Translations under genes and position numbers: made by a program
The notes under the pieces: model-generated
What the model was told of the DNA's origin: nothing
The model's input: the letters and a program-made list of their open reading frames with translations, nothing else
The model's database searches: none
DNA from: Melitaea cinxia
Lineage: Eukaryota; Arthropoda; Insecta; Lepidoptera; Nymphalidae
Direction of reading: 5' to 3'
DNA: 64,000 nucleotides
Assembly: GCF_905220565.1 (NCBI RefSeq)
Contig: NC_059416.1
Location: 12,710,001-12,774,000, forward strand
In this document: positions 13,145 through 23,622 of the stretch, one piece after another
Position numbering within the stretch: position 1 is the first letter of the stretch
Layout of the letters: every line of letters begins with the position of its first letter

Positions 13145-13796
13145 ATTAACCGACTTCCAAAAAAGGAGGAGGTTCTCAATGCGACTGTATTTTTTTTAAT
13201 GTATGTACATCACATGTACATCACATCACATTGTTGTACATGTTATGTACATTAGAACTTTTGACCGGGTAGACCGATTTCGACAAATTTTGTTTTAATC
13301 AAAAGGTGGTGTGTGTCAATTGGTCCCATTTAAATTTATTTGAGATCTAACAACTACTTTTCGAGTTATATCTAATAATGCGGTTTTACTTGACGCTTTT
13401 TTCGTCGACCTACGTTGTATTATACCGCATAACTTTCTACTGGATGTACCGATTTTGATAATTCTTTTTTTCTTGGAAAGGAGATATCCCTAGTTTGGTA
13501 CCATGATAAGGAAACCAGGATCTGATGATGGGATCCCAGAGAAATCGAGGGAACTTCTTGAAAATCCGCAATAACTTTTTATTGGGTGTACCGATTTTGA
13601 TAATTTTTAATTTAATCGAAAGCTGATGTTTATCATGTGGTCACATATAAATTTTATCGAGATCTGATAACTACTTTTTGAGTTATCTTTGATAACGCGT
13701 AGTTGCTTGACTATTTTTTCGTCGATCTACGTTGTATTACTTGTCGATGTAATTGAAGTCGGTTGTTTTTTTCGTTTGCGAGCAAACACAATTATT
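13145..13796 (+). mobile_element. Repeat family D, copy D2 (full length)
   Basis: Starts TAACCGACTTCCAAAAAAGG and ends TTGAAGTCGGTTG..., CGTTTGCGAGCAAACACAAT. Internal modules begin at 13257, 13431 and 13573, each with AACTTTT...GGxxxACCGATTT. One copy of the 142-bp unit is present (13431-13572). Confidence 0.8.
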
Positions 13797-14472
13797 TTCA
13801 TTAATTTTTGTTTTTTTTTTTATCTAAATTTTAATTATGGTCCAATTTCGACCTCTCTGGGTGACCATTAGTTTTGATAAAAAAACAAGGGCTTGGGAAA
13901 AGAAATGCTTTTTTTTTACACATTTGGATCACAATTTCTTTGTATCATTGATCAAGTTATATAAATGCTGGGTCGTCTCACGATCAGCTCTAAATCGATC
14001 GTTAGTTTGTTTCCGTAATACCATCGAAGTGCATGCCGAGTGAGCTCTGGGCTTGGTTCTGGTCTCGGTTCATTGTGACGCGGACGACGACCCGCGACGT
14101 GACCGCGAGACAGCTGCGCGACCATCGCGCTACTTTTGCTTTTATTCACAAAACAGTCGCAGAGGAGTGGGAAGTCGTTTAATATGTTTAATAGGAACGT
14201 TGCTATTGTTAGAAGCGTCGACTTTTGTATTAATGGTTGGGATTTCGTCAAACAATGTGGTTGGTGAGCCGGACGCGTTGAAGTTCTTCTGATCTAGTGT
14301 TAGAACAATTCGCTATTGGATATTGGACTGATTGGGGTGACATTCTACTTCAGTGAAATAGTCGAATAGTTTCTTTTTTTTTTTTAAATGATTGCTTTTA
14401 CTGGTTAGATGGAGAGAGAGCATATATTGCGACACTATTGGGCTCGATAATATAATTGAATTAGCAGTATAC
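13797..14472. other. Gene-free stretch
   Basis: GC-richer at 14030-14110 with open frames on both strands but no protein similarity recognised. Confidence 0.45.
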
Positions 14473-14588
14473 ATAATTGTGTTTGCTCGCAAACGAGTAA
14501 AAAAACCGACTTTAATTTTATCTACAACCTAAAAAAAACAGTTGAATTGATAACCTCTTGCCTTTTTTTTGAAGTTGATTAAAAATGT
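14473..14588 (-). mobile_element. Repeat family D, copy D3 (ends only)
   Basis: Hairpin end TGTTTGCTCGCAAACG plus AAACCGACTTTAATT is joined almost directly to the other end (TTGAATTGATAACCTC...). The interior of about 500 bp is deleted, giving a MITE-like derivative. Confidence 0.7.
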
Positions 14589-15283
14589 AAATATGCGTTA
14601 TGAGAAATTACTGATTAACAACAAACTATACTCAATAGCGTGACTATTATCCTATATTAAATCGGAACTACTTGTAGATGGTTGGATCATTTCCAATTTA
14701 ATCGATGTGTACTCAGAGAGTGGTCCGCGCTGCGACTCGGCCTCACAGAGGGATCCGCGTCGAGATAAATAAACACATCCCGATCCGCGGTTGATCATTT
14801 TTTATCATACAAATTGGGACAAATGTGCTGTCGATGGAAAGGGCAGTTGCAAACAGTGTTTGTCCTTGTACGAGCATTGCTAACATAACTACTGGATAGG
14901 TTTCTTCTACATTTTCATTTTGATATCTGCACTTTATATAAACAGGTTCGGCGATGTCTTTCCTTACCATAAAGTCTTTTCGGTGCTTTTTCTTCTGCGC
15001 TTACTTATTACATAATAAGCTATGTAGATGAAGTCGCGAACATCAACTATATACTAATCAAGTAATTACTACAATGTGATGTTAGGCATTTAGAAGTTAT
15101 CTACACGAGACAATATAGCCTCAAGGCTGCAACTATTCCTGTAAACGAGGATCATGAAATTTTGCGCGGTGTTGTCGGCGCTATGATTGCTCGTGACGCG
15201 TTCGCCGGTAGAGCTTGTACTCTGTCCGTATCGTTAATGTCTCTCGGAAAAACCTCGCGAGAAATGGGAAAAACCGCTGCTGG
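14589..15283. other. Gene-free stretch
   Basis: Nothing recognised. Confidence 0.45.
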
Positions 15284-15593
15284 GTCATCATCATCATCAT
15301 CATTACAGCCTATCACAGTCCACTGCTGGACATAGGCCTCCACAAGTTTACGCCAAAAATAGCGTGAACTCATGTGTTTTGCCCATAGTCACCACGCTGG
15401 GCAGACGGGTTGGTGACTGCCCGTTTTCGGCCTGTATATTCCAAAGCCAGCAGTTGTATGGCTATCCCGTCATCGGTCGGCTTTTGAAGTTTCAAGGTAC
15501 TAAGTGGAACTGTATTATCCCTTAGTCGCCTCTTACGACAACCACGGGAAGAAAAGGGGAGGCTATATTCTTACAGCCGTAGCCACACAGCGT
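15284..15593 (-). mobile_element. (ATG)n-tailed SINE, family C
   Basis: On the - strand: head GCTGTGTGGCTACGGCTGTA, GTCGTAAGAGGCGACTAAGG, a body with CGTGGTGACTATGGGC, then ATTTTTGGCGTAAACTTGTG, CCTATGTCCAGCAGTGGAC and (GAT)n. The last 60 bp match the 3' end of RTE LINEs. Confidence 0.8.
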
Positions 15594-15697
15594 ACCAGAA
15601 ATGTTTCAGGCTAAATAATATTAATATTATAGCCTTTATTTTGGGAAATACGAATATTTCCATCTCTAAAGAGTTATTGTTCTTTTACTAAACAAGT

Positions 15698-15832
15698 ATG
15701 CTGTGTGGTTACGGCTGTAAATAATATAGGCACCCCCTCTTCCCGTGGGTGTCGTAAGAGACATTTAGTAAAAAAGTTGTTATTTTAATATTACAAACAG
15801 ACACTCTAGTTTTATTTATTTGTATAGATATA
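15698..15832 (+). repeat. Family C head fragment joined to family G tail
   Basis: GCTGTGTGGTTACGGCTGTA and GTGGGTGTCGTAAGAGAC (family C head, + strand) run into TTTAGTAAAAAAGTTG and ATATTACAAACAGACAC, the distal end of family G. It sits about 105 bp from the oppositely oriented C copy, making an inverted pair of C heads. Confidence 0.6.
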
Positions 15833-16700
15833 AAGTTAAATGAATTATCGAACAGAATGTTCTAATGAGTTTGTTAATTAAAAGAATGTTGAAGGTCAAA
15901 GCGTCATCTGAAAGTGTTAGCATTAAGTAAATAACGAGCAGTTCATAACTATATGTATAGACTGATATCGACGAAGGCGATTTTAATTGTTGCGTTTTAT
16001 GTGTTTCAACTTTCAAGTAGGTCGAGGCGAAAATTAAAATAAAAGGTCTGTTTTAAAGCGGCGCCGGTTATATGAACGTAATATGGAAGGTCGTATTTTA
16101 TAGATCCACGTGACTGTGGCGGTGTTTACCGCTCAGTTCCGAGTTGTAGGGAGAAGCTATATAGCCTACATCTTTTCATGTTAAATTAACTATCATATTG
16201 AATAAGTTTTTATTAAAAAAAGGATACCTTTGAAACTGAAATATATTCGTAAACAAATGACTGTCCTAACACTTAGGACCACTTTCACCGGTTGCTAAAT
16301 AAAAATAAAATTAGTAAATCTTTAGTTTAGGTCCCTAACAGTTTGATTTACCTCTTGCTGATACAGCTTATCAGTGACCAAGTTGACCAATGGAACATGC
16401 CCGTAGACGAGAATCTATTCAAGGATATCGTTGATTTGAAACTTTTGTGTCTGAAGAGTGGAGCGTTGAATGACTAAGCAATTTATTGTTTTTGGAGATA
16501 ATTTGTCACTAAACACAGTTTCTATTTATGTGCCATGTTTTCGTGTGTTCCGCGGTAGCTCTGTACGCGCAGCACCGAGTGCGGTCATCATCATTATTTT
16601 TAGCGGCCGACGTGTTTCATACTCTCATTCGTTGATAACTCACGCGATCTCGGATTCGATTCTGATATGAAATATTTACAATCTCACTTTATCGCTCGCC
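15833..16700. other. Gene-free stretch
   Basis: AT-rich; nothing recognised. Confidence 0.45.
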
Positions 16701-16983
16701 TTTTTTTTTTATATCACTAGGTCGGCAATCAAGCGGCAAACGGCTCACCTGATGGTAAGATATTACCGTAGCTTATAGACGCCTGCAACCCCAGAAGCAT
16801 CGCAAGCACGTTGCCGACCCCAATCCCCCCAAGGAGCTCTGGTCACCTTACTCATCAACAGGAACACAATATTGCTTGAAAACAGTATTATTTAGCTGTG
16901 ATATTCTGTAAGGACGAGGTACTATCCCAGTCGAGCTGCTCCAGATTTTGAGCAGGAAATTCCTGCTGTGCCCTACCTCAGTT
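16701..16983 (+). repeat. Family F repeat, copy F1
   Basis: A T-run followed by CACTAGGTCGGCAATCAAGC, CACCTGATGGTAAGATATTA, CAGAAGCATCGCAAGC and GGAGCTCTGGTCACCTTACT, ending with a 17-bp palindrome AGCAGGAAATTCCTGCT (16951-16967) and GTGCCCTACCTCAGTT. Five good + strand copies are in the window. Non-coding; class unknown. Confidence 0.75.
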
Positions 16984-18699
16984 ACATTGTTATTTGTTAT
17001 TGCGCCACGGTGCCGCTAATACTTTTGCAGAAATTTTAAATTTGTAATATATATTCTACATTGCACGCAAGTAAGTTAGTTGTTAGTCGACAGAGATAAT
17101 CTGTGCGACTAGTGCTTCGTTGAATGAGTCACGCTGTGGTCACCACTCGTTTTATAACAAAACAGAACGTCAGAGAGCAAGACGCTCGTGTCGCGGCGCC
17201 CTTGGCATTATTAGCGCTATCAGCGGTGACATCACCCGACGAATACTGACTCGCGACACTTTCTACACGCGGAGCAGCCTGACGGTGAGCTCGGCTCGCC
17301 GCGGGTATTGACGCCTAGAGCATATTGATTAGGTTTAGATTTTAAATAAAGCTATTATTATTATAATTCGATATCATAAACGAAGGGTTCTCTACCATAA
17401 TTTAGGATTAATCGTTACAAATTTTTAGGACCTTAAAAATGACTGAAATTATAACGCATTTGAAAGAAATTGTTATCAAATACAACACAGAGAGCAATCT
17501 ACATCTATACTTTACAAACAATAGCACTTGTTATTTCATCTCGAAGGTCGCGATGTTCCGTCAGCGTGTCTGTCTCGGTCGTGGGACCACGCACATTGCC
17601 GGCCTAACACATCTTTCCGTTTCTTTTCCGTACTACAGTTTTAGACACACTTTTAGACTTGCTTTTAGGACGCCACAGATAAGTGCAATAGAAATGATTT
17701 GCAATAATGGGTACACGGTGCATTAACATTCTCGAGGCTGCCTCGACATTCCTAACCATGTGGAGTGTTGAAACGCCTATCGCAGCATAAAGTTTACACA
17801 TACTGCGGCATTATTTTTGAACCTATATATAACGATTATAATGTATATTTAATATTTTTACTCCTACATACATTGTATATTTTCATAGTATTTTTTTATA
17901 CTCAGTATATTAGCGTGTCGCCGATATGCGCAGGACCTAACGGTACAGTCACGCTGATGTAGTAGGTATATGCTACGAACAAATCGAGTATAGACAGATC
18001 TGTGCGGCCGCAGACCAGTTGTCTAGCGATCGATATTCAAATACTTTTATGATCATGATTACCGTAAATTTACATACTAATTAATTTATCATTTAATTAG
18101 AATTAGTAATGACTGTTGTGTGTTATGTAAATCACGTTGTGAGTAAAACGTATTTCAGATGTAAGTTTGTGTTAATTTTATTTAAAAAGGAAGGAGGTTC
18201 TTGTTCACTGTTTTTAGTTTTTTTTTTTTTTGTTTTAAATTAACGACATCCACGGGCTCTTAGTTGCCCATGCCGTTTGTACTACATAAATAATAATTTG
18301 TTTGATAATCGTCGTACGTTTTTTTGACCGTATTTAGTTTTAGTATGTTTCACGATACATTTGTCGGTCGTAAGTCTATCTCACAGCAAACACAAAGTTC
18401 ATGAAAGTCCGACTGAAAGCACAAGCGTGGGAGGGAAACCTAGTGATCGATAGGAAATTAACTGGCGCTGTTACTGGAGATGTTTGCCTCCGAGTTGAGT
18501 TAGCCTCCGAACATTGTGATTGAAATCTTGTTATATTTGTACAATTTTTGTTTTGTTTTGGACGTTTGTTTATATGAGTCTCCCACCCGTAGAAAAAAGC
18601 ACGTAAAGCGCCCAATTGTTATCATAGACATCTGATAATAATCATGACTCTTAGTGAGCATTATCATCTGTCAACACGCTACGTACGTTTTTGTTGGTC
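16984..18699. other. Gene-free stretch
   Basis: GC-richer at 17110-17310, otherwise AT-rich; no exon supported. Confidence 0.45.
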
Positions 18700-18813
18700 A
18701 CTCAAACTGAACTAATACACAGTTCAGTTTGAGTTGTTATAATAGGATTTTATAAGCTCAGTGTAAACTTGACATTGACGGAGACTTGAGATTTTGGAGT
18801 CACTCAATGTCAA
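18700..18813. repeat. Two adjacent hairpins
   Basis: A perfect 14-bp stem ACTCAAACTGAACT/AGTTCAGTTTGAGT with a 7-nt loop (18700-18734) is followed by a 10-bp stem TTGACATTGA/TCAATGTCAA (18769-18778, 18804-18813). Could be a transposon end or a small structured RNA; not identified. Confidence 0.6.
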
Positions 18814-19149
18814 AACAAGAAAATGAACAAAAAAAAAAATTAAAATAGTGATGTAACAGTGGTAAACAGTGATCAAGCATCCTCAGGTTTCTTGTTCGTT
18901 TGTTCAGTGTTAATATTTACGAAATATTTTTTCGTCAGTTTTATCAGAGTTCTACTCAATGAGCGCGCTGATGTCATGGCTCGCGAGCGGCCCTGAACAC
19001 ACACACACACACTCTCACGCACACATCTGTTTCGACACCACTCGGCTCTGCCTTTCTGTTTCATTGCAAAATACATCGAACTTTAAATTAAAGATAAGAA
19101 GCGCGACGAAAAACTCCATATGTAAATATATCAATATATTTTTTATTTT

Positions 19150-19296
19150 AACTTTTTACTGGGTGGACCGATTTCGATGATACTTTTTTAATCGAAAGGT
19201 AGTGCTTGTCATGTGGTCCCATTTAAATTTAAATGAGATCTGTGGAGAATTCTTTTGAGTTATATCTAGTAATGCGTATTTACTTGACTATTTTTA
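19150..19296 (+). repeat. Family D internal fragment, D4
   Basis: AACTTTTTACTGGGTGGACC, CATGTGGTCCCATTTAAATT and AATGCGTATTTACTTGACTA match one internal D module; both D termini are absent. Confidence 0.65.
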
Positions 19297-20074
19297 ATTC
19301 TTATTTTAGCGATGCTTTAAGCGATGTACATATATGCAACGTTGAAGACACCCACAGATTGTGACATGAGGTCATCGCTGCATAAGATGCATCTCAGATC
19401 TCCTGAGAGATATAACTTAGTGAACGTACCCACACTACGTGATTCGTTTGTCTTCAAAAATACCACGCTTGGTCACCTGGGCGGAGGGTAGCGGGTGGTC
19501 TTTGGAAGAAAAGAATAAGTAAACTTCAATTTTTGTATATCTAAGTTCCTGTAACGATATGTTTTTACATACGGTTTTTCTTCTTGATAATATTTTTTTT
19601 CATTTGTAATAAATATATACTTAGGTTGCATGTTATGCACACATTCTGGGTGTTACGCGGCAAGCGCCGTATAAGTAAAGACAAATATGAGGCAAAATAT
19701 ATTTTTTTAACTTTCGTCATTATAGCTCATCACTATGTTTTAATGACAACGCCCCAACTACTTATATTAATTGTTTTGTTTACGAGGATCTATTTTGTTA
19801 TTCTCCGCACGAATGAATGTATATTTTGCATTTTGTTTTCTTGCCAGAGACGACGAGATAACGCGCCTTACTTTGTAATGATTATGTAATTACCTTTAAT
19901 ATTCTTTCTATTTGACTATATCTGTAATGATATTACTGAGCTCAAGAGTTAGTTTGTTTGAACGCGCTAGTTATAGGAACTACTGGCTCGAAATGAAAAT
20001 TCCTTAGTTCTTCAGGAGCAACTACTATAGACATAAGATTTTAAATTAAAATGGTTAATTTTATTGCTAAAATT
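19297..20074. other. Gene-free stretch
   Basis: An open frame of about 100 codons at 19584-19889 is AT-rich and hydrophobic by composition with no domain; not called. Confidence 0.45.
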
Positions 20075-20360
20075 AGTCTCGTGAACAAGACATTCGTAAC
20101 ATTTTTGAATATCATATAAGAAATTGACCGCTCTCCGACTGACCGTGTCGGCGCTCTAGCCAATTAAGCTATGGAACGATGTACCCGCTAGAGCGAAATT
20201 TTTGATATGATGATTTTTATTTTCGGTTTAAGCGAACCGTGGCGCCGTCTATAGTGACATTCGTAGCTAAATGGTAGTCGAAATATCGAGCTCCGCTAAA
20301 TGAAAATAAAAAACATAGTAAACATTCCGTTTTTGAATAATTTTAGTAATTAAACATAAT
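20075..20360 (+). repeat. Family H repeat with tRNA-like segment
   Basis: GTCTCGTGAACAAGAC, then a reversed tRNA A-arm-like TAGCCAATTAAGCTATGGAA (20158-20177), then TATCGAGCTCCGC and CCGTTTTTGAATAATTTTAG. It looks like a SINE-type element with a decayed tRNA part. Confidence 0.5.
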
Positions 20361-20375
20361 TTACGTTATCCTTGG

Positions 20376-20604
20376 GGTATCAACGACCCCGCGCGGCTAC
20401 TAATGTAGTTCAAATTTAGTCCGGTATATTTTTATGGTTTTTGACATTATTTTGACTTTATTGTGTCAATTATGATGGAGTAAAATTGCTTATTACTACT
20501 TAGTTAATAAAGAGTAATTAAGATTAATTATATATTACGTATAGTATTAACTTACTGCCATCATTGTGGGGTAGCTGGAGACCCCGTGAGACCACTAACG
20601 TTAG
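20376..20604. repeat. Two GGGGT...ACCCC mini-hairpins in direct order
   Basis: GGGGTATCAACGACCCC followed by GCGCGGCTACTAATG, and about 190 bp on GGGGTAGCTGGAGACCCC followed by GTGAGACCACTAACG. The paired motifs are similar but diverged. Possibly the two ends of an old element. Confidence 0.4.
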
Positions 20605-20637
20605 TTTTTTAAGTTTTTTCTAATTAAATGTTAATAC

Positions 20638-20884
20638 GGCACCTTGGAACTTAAAAAGCCGATCGATGGCGGGATAACCATCCAACTGCTGGCTTTGAAA
20701 TACACAGGCTGAAGACGGGCAGCAGCGTCTTCAGTGCGACAAAGCCAGCCCTGCGGTCACCAACCCGCCTGCCCAGCGTGGTGACTATGGGCAAAACACA
20801 TGAGTTCACGTTATTTTTGGCGTAAACTTGTGGAGGCCTATGTCCAGCTGTGGACTGTATAGGCTGTAATGATGATGAATGATG
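20638..20884 (+). mobile_element. (ATG)n-tailed SINE, family C (head missing)
   Basis: CACCTTGGAACTT, GATGGCGGGATAACCATCC, GCTGGCTTTGAAATACACAG and the RTE-like 3' end TGTGGAGGCCTATGTCC with (GAT)n. An open - strand frame across it is fortuitous. Confidence 0.8.
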
Positions 20885-21845
20885 ACGGCACTTTGTTCGA
20901 AAGAGGGTCGTCGATATTCGAATAACGGTATGATAATAGGTATTGGAAGCGAATAAATAAACTCGGCGCGGCTCGTTCACGGCTAGATTGACGTTTAATT
21001 TTGTGTTATATGCTGTTAACAATTGCTTTTCATATAAAAAGTGATTGAAATATTCCTGTAACTGGCGTTTGCGTTAACGGCATGAAGAAAAATGTTATTT
21101 TTTTTTATTGTAACTGTTATTCCAGTTGCGAAAAGTATTTCATGTTGATACGTAGTTAAAATAAAATTATAAACACGGGAAGATTTAGCGACGATATCAT
21201 ATTATTACTCTTTATCTTTGACCTTTATAACTTCATATTTTTTTTTTGTTATTTTAGTGATTTTATTTTCAATGCAAAGATATATTTGATGTCATTAAAT
21301 TCGTTGTAGTAATTTATGGTCTTTTAGTTTTTCATATTAGTCGATCATAATTACACAGACGTAAAATATTTATGTGAATGTGTGTCCAGCTGTTTGGTAA
21401 TCGTATATCATCTACGAGTAATGTTAACAAATAATATTTCACATGACGGAACCTTGTTACAGTTTTATTACACACATAAGGAGATTTTATGTTTTATGTG
21501 TATTTGTGTGTGCGTGTACGTGTGTGTGCGTGTACGTGTGTGTAATGTACTTGTGTGTATCATATCGCGTCAATTCGATTCCTATGCATCGCAGCCGCTC
21601 CTCATAAAATCTCCATTGATTTGATCTGAATAAAAACGGCTTATCATCCGAAGGTCTCATTTGAATTTACAAACAAATGAATTATGGAAACATATCGTTG
21701 TGAATACATTGGGATTTATACTTATTTATATTCGCTCCCTTTATGTTTCTTACGGTACACAGAAATACTTCAACCGCTCGACGCAACACGTGACATTATT
21801 TTTTGCTTTATTGGGTCGTTAAGCGAGTATGTCAGTACCCAAAGG
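20885..21845. other. Gene-free stretch with (GT)n
   Basis: An imperfect GT/GTAC microsatellite at 21498-21543; otherwise nothing recognised. Confidence 0.5.
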
Positions 21846-21965
21846 TTATCTGGAAGAAATCGCTATTTAGCGATAAGATCGCCTTTGTACATCTTGTGTT
21901 GTATCTTTCTTTATATGTGTCTGTAATTCGGTGTACGTTAAGAATTAGTAAATAAAATAAATAAA
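21846..21965 (+). repeat. Family B repeat (LINE 3'-UTR type), decayed
   Basis: GGTTATCTGGAAGAAATCGC, TTAGCGATAAGATCGCCTTT and GTACATCTTG, ending in an AATAAA-rich tail. Related to 45190-45335 and 61799-61934. I interpret the family as the 3' end of a LINE or a SINE derived from it. Confidence 0.6.
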
Positions 21966-22318
21966 TAAAATGTCATATATTTCTGGTGGGACGTCTATCT
22001 AGAAATTTCAATACTTTTAGTTAGAGTTATCGATTTCAAATAGTACGATGCACAAGTAGGACGTATTTTGTAGCCACAGCATTTAATCTTCCCACTTCTC
22101 AGTGCCGGGAAAAGTATGGATTGCCCCCATGAATAGCGATATTAAATGTGACTCGTGGCTTTTACTAGCGGTCCTGTTGGAATTTTGGTACGAATCTTTG
22201 TATCAAGTTTCGTTTAAATATAACGTAATATCCTAAAGCATTTACGACACAAGAAGTGTTACACGTGTTACAGTCGAATACAATACTCGTATCGTGAGCG
22301 CCACGGGGAAGCTCATGA
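21966..22318. other. Sequence left of the LINE ORF1
   Basis: May include the LINE 5' UTR or pre-insertion DNA; no boundary visible. Confidence 0.4.
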
Positions 22319-23023
22319 ATGAACACTCGAGGCAGTACTTGTAGTCGCTGTGTGCCAAATGTACATCGGCGCGCCCCTGACCGACCGGCGCGAGCTATTT
22401 CTAGAACCGATAAACGGTTAAAAGTTTTGGAAAAGGATCGAGAACACCTGATAGAAAGTTGTAATACTCTCCGAAATAAAATTGAAATTTACGAACGAAA
22501 CTCTATTAAGTTCCTTGCAGAGGTGAGAGGCGTTCCTAAGCGTAAGACAGAAACAAAAGAAGATTTGTTTTCTCTAATCCAAAAACTATGTAACCACCTA
22601 AAAGTAAATATTAACGCATATGATATTCGGGACGTGCAACGAATTCCGAGCAAGCGAGACCAGCTAAACTCGACACTAATAATCGAATATTCCAATACAC
22701 TCGTTAAAACAGAGTTTCTAAATGCTATAAAAAATTATAAGAAGAATAAGCCTGGTCCACCTCTGAATACTTCTCATCTTGGCCTTCCTGGGAACGTGGC
22801 ACCTATATATGTGTCAGAGAGCCTCACGGATAAGACAAGGAAGTTGTTTTACCTGTCAAGAGTGGCTGCTAAATCGAAGGGTTACGAGTTTTGTTGGACT
22901 GCCAACGACAAAGTTTATATTAGAAAAAAGGAGGGTCAACCTTACATTCTTATCCGATCTGAGGAGCAGCTTACAAAACTGGACACCATAGGGTCGTCAC
23001 ATGAAGAACCTTACACTGCGTGA
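22319..23023 (+). CDS. LINE ORF1, FP25K-like nucleic-acid-binding protein (234 aa)
   Basis: The protein has an Arg-rich start and a predicted coiled coil at about residues 35-60 (KRLKVLEKDREHLIES, heptad-like). A C-terminal domain at about 62-225 follows the baculovirus FP25K (Baculo_FP) pattern: a V-R-G-V-P opening strand, DVQRIPSK, IIEYSN, IYVSESLT, and LFYLSRVAAKSKGYEFCWT followed by KVYIRKKEG. This domain is known from ORF1 of many insect CR1/Jockey-type LINEs, where ORF1 is an RNA-binding chaperone of the retrotransposition particle. The first about 30 residues (MNTRGSTCSRC...) do not look like the usual N-terminal zinc finger, and an in-frame TGA at 22316-22318 precedes the ATG, so the N-terminus may be truncated. 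It stops at 23021-23023, 600 bp before ORF2. Confidence 0.8.
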   Translation: MNTRGSTCSRCVPNVHRRAPDRPARAISRTDKRLKVLEKDREHLIESCNTLRNKIEIYERNSIKFLAEVRGVPKRKTETKEDLFSLIQKLCNHLKVNINAYDIRDVQRIPSKRDQLNSTLIIEYSNTLVKTEFLNAIKNYKKNKPGPPLNTSHLGLPGNVAPIYVSESLTDKTRKLFYLSRVAAKSKGYEFCWTANDKVYIRKKEGQPYILIRSEEQLTKLDTIGSSHEEPYTA

Positions 23024-23032
23024 CTACAGGGT

Positions 23033-23539
23033 TTGATAACTCATCTCTTTATAGACACAATGTATTTTTGCGTCACACTTGCTTCGAGGGGTTACTCGCG
23101 TCTTGTAAAAACAATCGTAGTTTCTACGTTACAAACATTTAATTTTAAGTTGATATTTATAGTTTTCTTAGTGTCTCGGTATTGGACTTGTTATGTAATG
23201 TATATCTGTATAATTTACGACCTACCTATCATACAAAATCTTTGCTACATAGTATACTCACTAGATAAGTTTAAAAATATTAAGGGATCTGTGTTCGATC
23301 TGCTGGCGAACTACATAATACACACAAAAACAACGCACTCATGTACTACTAACTTACCATTTATTCAAACTGTCCCGTTCATACACTATAAACACAACTT
23401 TTACACATCTTGTTTACATTTTATCAAACCGGTTTGCTTATACACAAAGACCGTTTACACGAATTTTACTTATTTAGATAATATAATAGCTTATATTATA
23501 TTTAGTAAATTTATTTCTGGTCATTTTCTACTTAATTAA
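23033..23539 (+). other. Inter-ORF segment with an unexplained 168-codon open frame
   Basis: Between LINE ORF1 and ORF2 one frame stays open for 168 codons. It is rich in Ile, Phe, Tyr, Thr and Leu, has no recognisable domain, and would start from a non-ATG codon (first internal ATG near 23059). In AT-rich DNA such a length is uncommon but can arise by chance. I infer noncoding inter-ORF sequence, or at most an uncharacterised hydrophobic peptide. Confidence 0.2.
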
Positions 23540-23622
23540 TTAAAATGTTTGTTTGATACTTCTATAGTAAATGAGTTGGATCAAATCGATTGCTTAAAAG
23601 GAAAAAAATAATAAAATAACAA

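Noticed and set aside
15152..15373. Frame with W-R-K-L-V-E-A-Y-V-Q-Q-W and poly-Asp
   Set aside because: It is the RTE-like tail of a SINE plus its (GAT)n repeat, not a gene.
20150..20200. tRNA gene on the - strand
   Set aside because: An A-box-like segment is present but there is no matching acceptor stem or T arm; a similar fragment at 27340 indicates a repeat.
22319..23023. Integrated baculovirus FP gene
   Set aside because: The FP-like domain sits directly upstream of a LINE ORF2 in the usual ORF1 position; no other viral genes nearby.
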